Positions 6,421 to 8,543 of a stretch of 8,543 nucleotides of DNA are shown piece after piece. Location: contig CAJPTP010000031.1 of NCBI GenBank assembly GCA_905373555.1, forward strand, positions 1-8,543, written 5' to 3'. The notes below the pieces were generated by a model that searched no databases, had not been told where the DNA came from, and saw only the letters and a list, made by a program, of their open reading frames with translations. Position 1 is the stretch's first letter. Every line of letters starts with the position of its first letter. The DNA is from an uncultured Francisella sp. GTDB taxonomy: Bacteria; Pseudomonadota; Gammaproteobacteria; Burkholderiales; Neisseriaceae. Made by a program: the position numbers and the translations under genes.

Positions 6421-7002
6421 GGGCCGCGGGTCGATTCAATCCGGCGAATTCCGGCGAAGCCAAGGCGGCAAGAGCCGAAGGGAATGCGGCATTCGGCATT
6501 CGGCATTGCATTCGGCGTTGTTTTTTTCGGATCAAAGGAATATGAGGCCGTCGGCATGGGCGGTCGGGCCTGAAGTCAATTGAAACGCGCCGTCTGAAAG
6601 ATGTTTGGGTTGGGGCGGGGCATGGTTCGTTTGTCCGCGGCTCGCTGAATGATTCATGCGCCCGTTGCGCGGCTTGGGGCGATGGCAACAACCGAGGAGC
6701 GTTCGCGGATTTTTTCCCGGCCGCCGACGCCCTGACGGGCGGGGTTCGCGGCAAGGCGGCGAAAGCGGCCGAAGCCGGGGCGGTTTGACGGCGCCCGCGG
6801 CTGAAAGACGCCTTATCTGTCGGCGCCATCGAATGGGCGGAAATGGCGAAGAGAGCCCGGCGAATCCACAGGATCAAGGCCGTTGAGCCCGATTCGCGCG
6901 GGGCGGAGGAAGCGGCGCCGACGCGCCGTTGAAACGGCGCGGGCGAATTCGGAAGCCTTTCCATTCAAGGGGCGCTGTCCCGAACAGGCCGGATCGAACG
7001 AA
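6421..7002 (+). other. Non-coding gap between sbcD and the methyltransferase gene
   Basis: Apart from the terminator-like hairpin at 6474-6527, I see no gene in these 582 bp. The open stretches are short and Arg/Gly/Pro-rich, and none has a good ribosome binding site or a protein-like composition. Base composition is mixed, with more A and T than the coding region to the left. It presumably holds the promoter of the methyltransferase gene, but no clear -35/-10 pair with proper spacing is visible. It could contain decayed sequence at the edge of an acquired segment; nothing recognisable remains. Confidence 0.5.
6474..6527 (+). terminator. Probable terminator after sbcD, containing tandem CATTCGG units
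   Basis: GCCGAAGGGAATGC (6474-6487) pairs with GCATTGCATTCGGC (6503-6516) with two mismatches in 14 positions. TTGTTTTTTT (6518-6527) follows directly. The loop and right arm contain CATTCGG at 6490-6496, 6497-6503 and 6509-6515, so several alternative pairings are possible. Its position 53 bases after the sbcD stop and its T-run fit an intrinsic terminator. The imperfect stem lowers certainty. Confidence 0.6.
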
Positions 7003-8439
7003 TTGGAAAAGAAAAAACAAATTGAGTTTGGGGATTTCCAGACCCCTTATGAATTGGCGGCGCAGATTTGCGGGCGTCTGCTCAAAATGGGCGTCCGCCC
7101 CGACGCCGTCATCGAGCCGACCTGCGGCGCCGGATCTTTCGTGCTCGCCGCCGCGAGCGCTTTTCCCGCCGCTCGGGGGATTTATGGCTTTGACGTCAAC
7201 AAATCCCACATTGACGCGCTGCGCCTGAAACTGTCGGGGCATCCCAACGCGGCGAAAATTCGATTGGAGACGGCGGATTTCTTCGATGCGGATTGGCGAT
7301 CCATAATCGGCGCGATGCGCGGGAATTTGCTGATATTGGGCAATTTCCCTTGGGTGACCAACTCGGCCATGGGATCGTTGGGCGGCAAGAATTTGCCCAA
7401 GAAATCGAATTTTCTGAAGCTCAAGGGGTTCGAGGCGATCAGCGGCAAAGCCAATTTCGACATTTCTGAATGGATGCTGCTTGAAGCTCTGGGCCGGCTG
7501 TCCGGTCGGGGCGGCGTTGTCGCCATGCTGGTCAAAACCTCGGTCGCGCGCAAGACGTTGAGCCACGCCCAAAGATTGGGCATTCCCGTTGCGCGGGCGT
7601 CGATCGCGGCAATAGACGCGAAAAAGCATTTTGGGGTTGACGTCGATGCGGGTTTGCTGGTCATCAGGGTCGATCCCCAAGCCGCGTCATCCGATGACTA
7701 TGAAATATTCAACGATTTGAATGATTTTCAAGGGCGAATGGTTGGGCGTCGGTTCGGCATGGCCATCGCCGATTTGGATCTGTTTTCCCGCCATGCTCTC
7801 TTGCATGGGGAAAGCCCGCAAAAATGGCGCTCGGGCGTCAAGCATGACGCCGCCCGGGTGATGGAATTCACGCGCCGAGAGGGCGGCTGCGAGAATGGCT
7901 TGGGCGAGCTCGTTGATTTGGAGCCAACTTATCTCTTTCCTTTGCTGAAGGGATCCGACATTGGCGGCGGCAAGGGGTGGAGAGAGCGATTTGTGTTGGC
8001 GACGCAGCGTTTTGTCGGGGAAGACACGGCGCCGATCAAAGAGCGGGCGCCCAAAACTTGGGAGTATCTTCAACGTCACGGCGCTCTGCTTGATTCGAGG
8101 CGCAGCGCAATTTACAAAAGGAACCCCCGGTTTTCCATTTTCGGCGTCGGCGAGTACACGTTCAAGCCTTGGCATATCGCGATTTGCGCGCTGTACAAGC
8201 GCTTGGGGTTTCGCCTTGTCCCGCCCATTGAAGGCCGCCCGGTCTTGTTCGACGACACCGTCTGTTTTTTGTCTTTCGACTCCGAGTCGGACGCGCGCCG
8301 AACCTTCGGCGCGCTCTCGTCCCAAACCGCGACTGATTTTCTGTCCTCAATGATATTTTGGGACGAAAAGCGCCCGATCAAAACCGGCATTCTGAATGCG
8401 TTCGATTGGACGCGGCTCATGGGCGCCGACAAGGCTTGA
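7003..8439 (+). CDS. Amino-type DNA methyltransferase (N6-adenine-like), probable restriction-modification enzyme
   Basis: This enzyme should transfer a methyl group from S-adenosylmethionine to a base amino group in a specific DNA site. From TTG 7003 it has 478 residues. Motif X-like FGDFQTP is at 9-15, the SAM-binding EPTCGAGSF at 38-46, the motif II acidic residue at D64 (YGFDVN), and catalytic motif IV as GNFPWVTN at 113-120. Motif IV in these enzymes is usually N/D-P-P-Y/F/W, so Phe replaces the first Pro here. A conserved-looking NFDISEWMLLEAL (151-163) and VKTSVARK (177-184) follow. The C-terminal half (about 300-478) is the likely target recognition region. The start is uncertain: TTG 6883 also opens the frame, but its extra 40 residues are Arg-rich and noncoding in character. 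No in-frame ATG exists upstream of FGDFQTP. GC is visibly lower than in the giant gene, suggesting acquisition. No endonuclease lies in the window; it could be downstream. Confidence 0.88.
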   Translation: MEKKKQIEFGDFQTPYELAAQICGRLLKMGVRPDAVIEPTCGAGSFVLAAASAFPAARGIYGFDVNKSHIDALRLKLSGHPNAAKIRLETADFFDADWRSIIGAMRGNLLILGNFPWVTNSAMGSLGGKNLPKKSNFLKLKGFEAISGKANFDISEWMLLEALGRLSGRGGVVAMLVKTSVARKTLSHAQRLGIPVARASIAAIDAKKHFGVDVDAGLLVIRVDPQAASSDDYEIFNDLNDFQGRMVGRRFGMAIADLDLFSRHALLHGESPQKWRSGVKHDAARVMEFTRREGGCENGLGELVDLEPTYLFPLLKGSDIGGGKGWRERFVLATQRFVGEDTAPIKERAPKTWEYLQRHGALLDSRRSAIYKRNPRFSIFGVGEYTFKPWHIAICALYKRLGFRLVPPIEGRPVLFDDTVCFLSFDSESDARRTFGALSSQTATDFLSSMIFWDEKRPIKTGILNAFDWTRLMGADKA

Positions 8440-8519
8440 AGCCGTCAAGCGACCCGGCGCGCGGCGAAAGCGACGCGGCTGAATTCATGTGTTCATTGAG
8501 GCCGTGATCGGCATTGCGG

Positions 8520-8537
8520 CGGGGCGATCCCGCCCCG
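8520..8537 (+). other. GC-rich inverted repeat at the right edge
   Basis: CGGGGCG (8520-8526) and CGCCCCG (8531-8537) form a perfect 7-bp stem around ATCC. It lies 80 bases after the methyltransferase stop. No T-run is seen before the window ends six bases later, so whether it is a terminator cannot be judged. The stretch 8440-8519 shows no gene. Confidence 0.4.
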
Positions 8538-8543
8538 GGGCCC

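Noticed and set aside
6542..6583. ATG after AAAGGAA downstream of sbcD, considered as the start of a broken sbcC
   Set aside because: It gives only 13 residues (MRPSAWAVGPEVN) before TGA, shows no SbcC N-terminal Walker A context, and no sbcC-like sequence follows in any frame.
6785..6819. TTGACG and TATCTG as a sigma-70 promoter for the methyltransferase gene
   Set aside because: The spacer is 23 bases, well outside the usual 16-18.

Overview
This window is a GC-rich, densely coding bacterial segment with four genes, all on the + strand. The sbcD product is close in its motif wording to the SbcD of Gammaproteobacteria such as E. coli. A proteobacterial host, possibly gammaproteobacterial, is therefore my best guess, but no rRNA or other marker gene confirms it. 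There are no tRNA or rRNA genes, CRISPR arrays, transposases or integrases that I can see.

Layout. (1) 1-3216: a very large gene open at the left edge. Most of it is low-complexity, predicted disordered protein rich in Ala, Pro, Glu and Gly, with a central block of about 240 residues rich in Tyr, Pro, Gly and Gln. Only the last ~230 residues look like a folded domain plus a charged helical, polyalanine tail. I do not recognise a family. (2) 3217-3369: a 153-bp spacer with two hairpin-forming inverted repeats. (3) 3370-4596: a 408-residue protein of unknown family. Its N-terminus reads like a DnaJ-type J domain without the HPD motif. A central globular region, two coiled-coil-like stretches and an acidic tail follow. 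It ends at a convincing intrinsic terminator (4632-4658). (4) 4861-6420: sbcD, the nuclease subunit of the SbcCD DNA repair complex. It starts at GTG behind a GGAGG ribosome binding site and carries an unusual low-complexity insertion built on a 12-bp tandem repeat. A terminator-like hairpin follows, and sbcC is not next door. (5) 6421-7002: 582 bp with no convincing gene. (6) 7003-8439: an amino-type (N6-adenine-like) DNA methyltransferase with visibly lower GC, probably the modification half of a restriction-modification system. (7) 8440-8543: a short non-coding tail ending in a GC-rich inverted repeat.

How the parts relate. The first two genes are co-directional, are followed by one shared strong terminator, and both pair a recognisably folded part with disordered sequence. 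They are the best candidates here for an undescribed functional unit: a giant disordered, tyrosine-rich protein with a J-like partner. No biochemical role can be read from the sequence. sbcD belongs to DNA repair and looks like a separate transcription unit. The methyltransferase looks like an accessory gene inserted next to it, and any cognate endonuclease would lie beyond the right edge.
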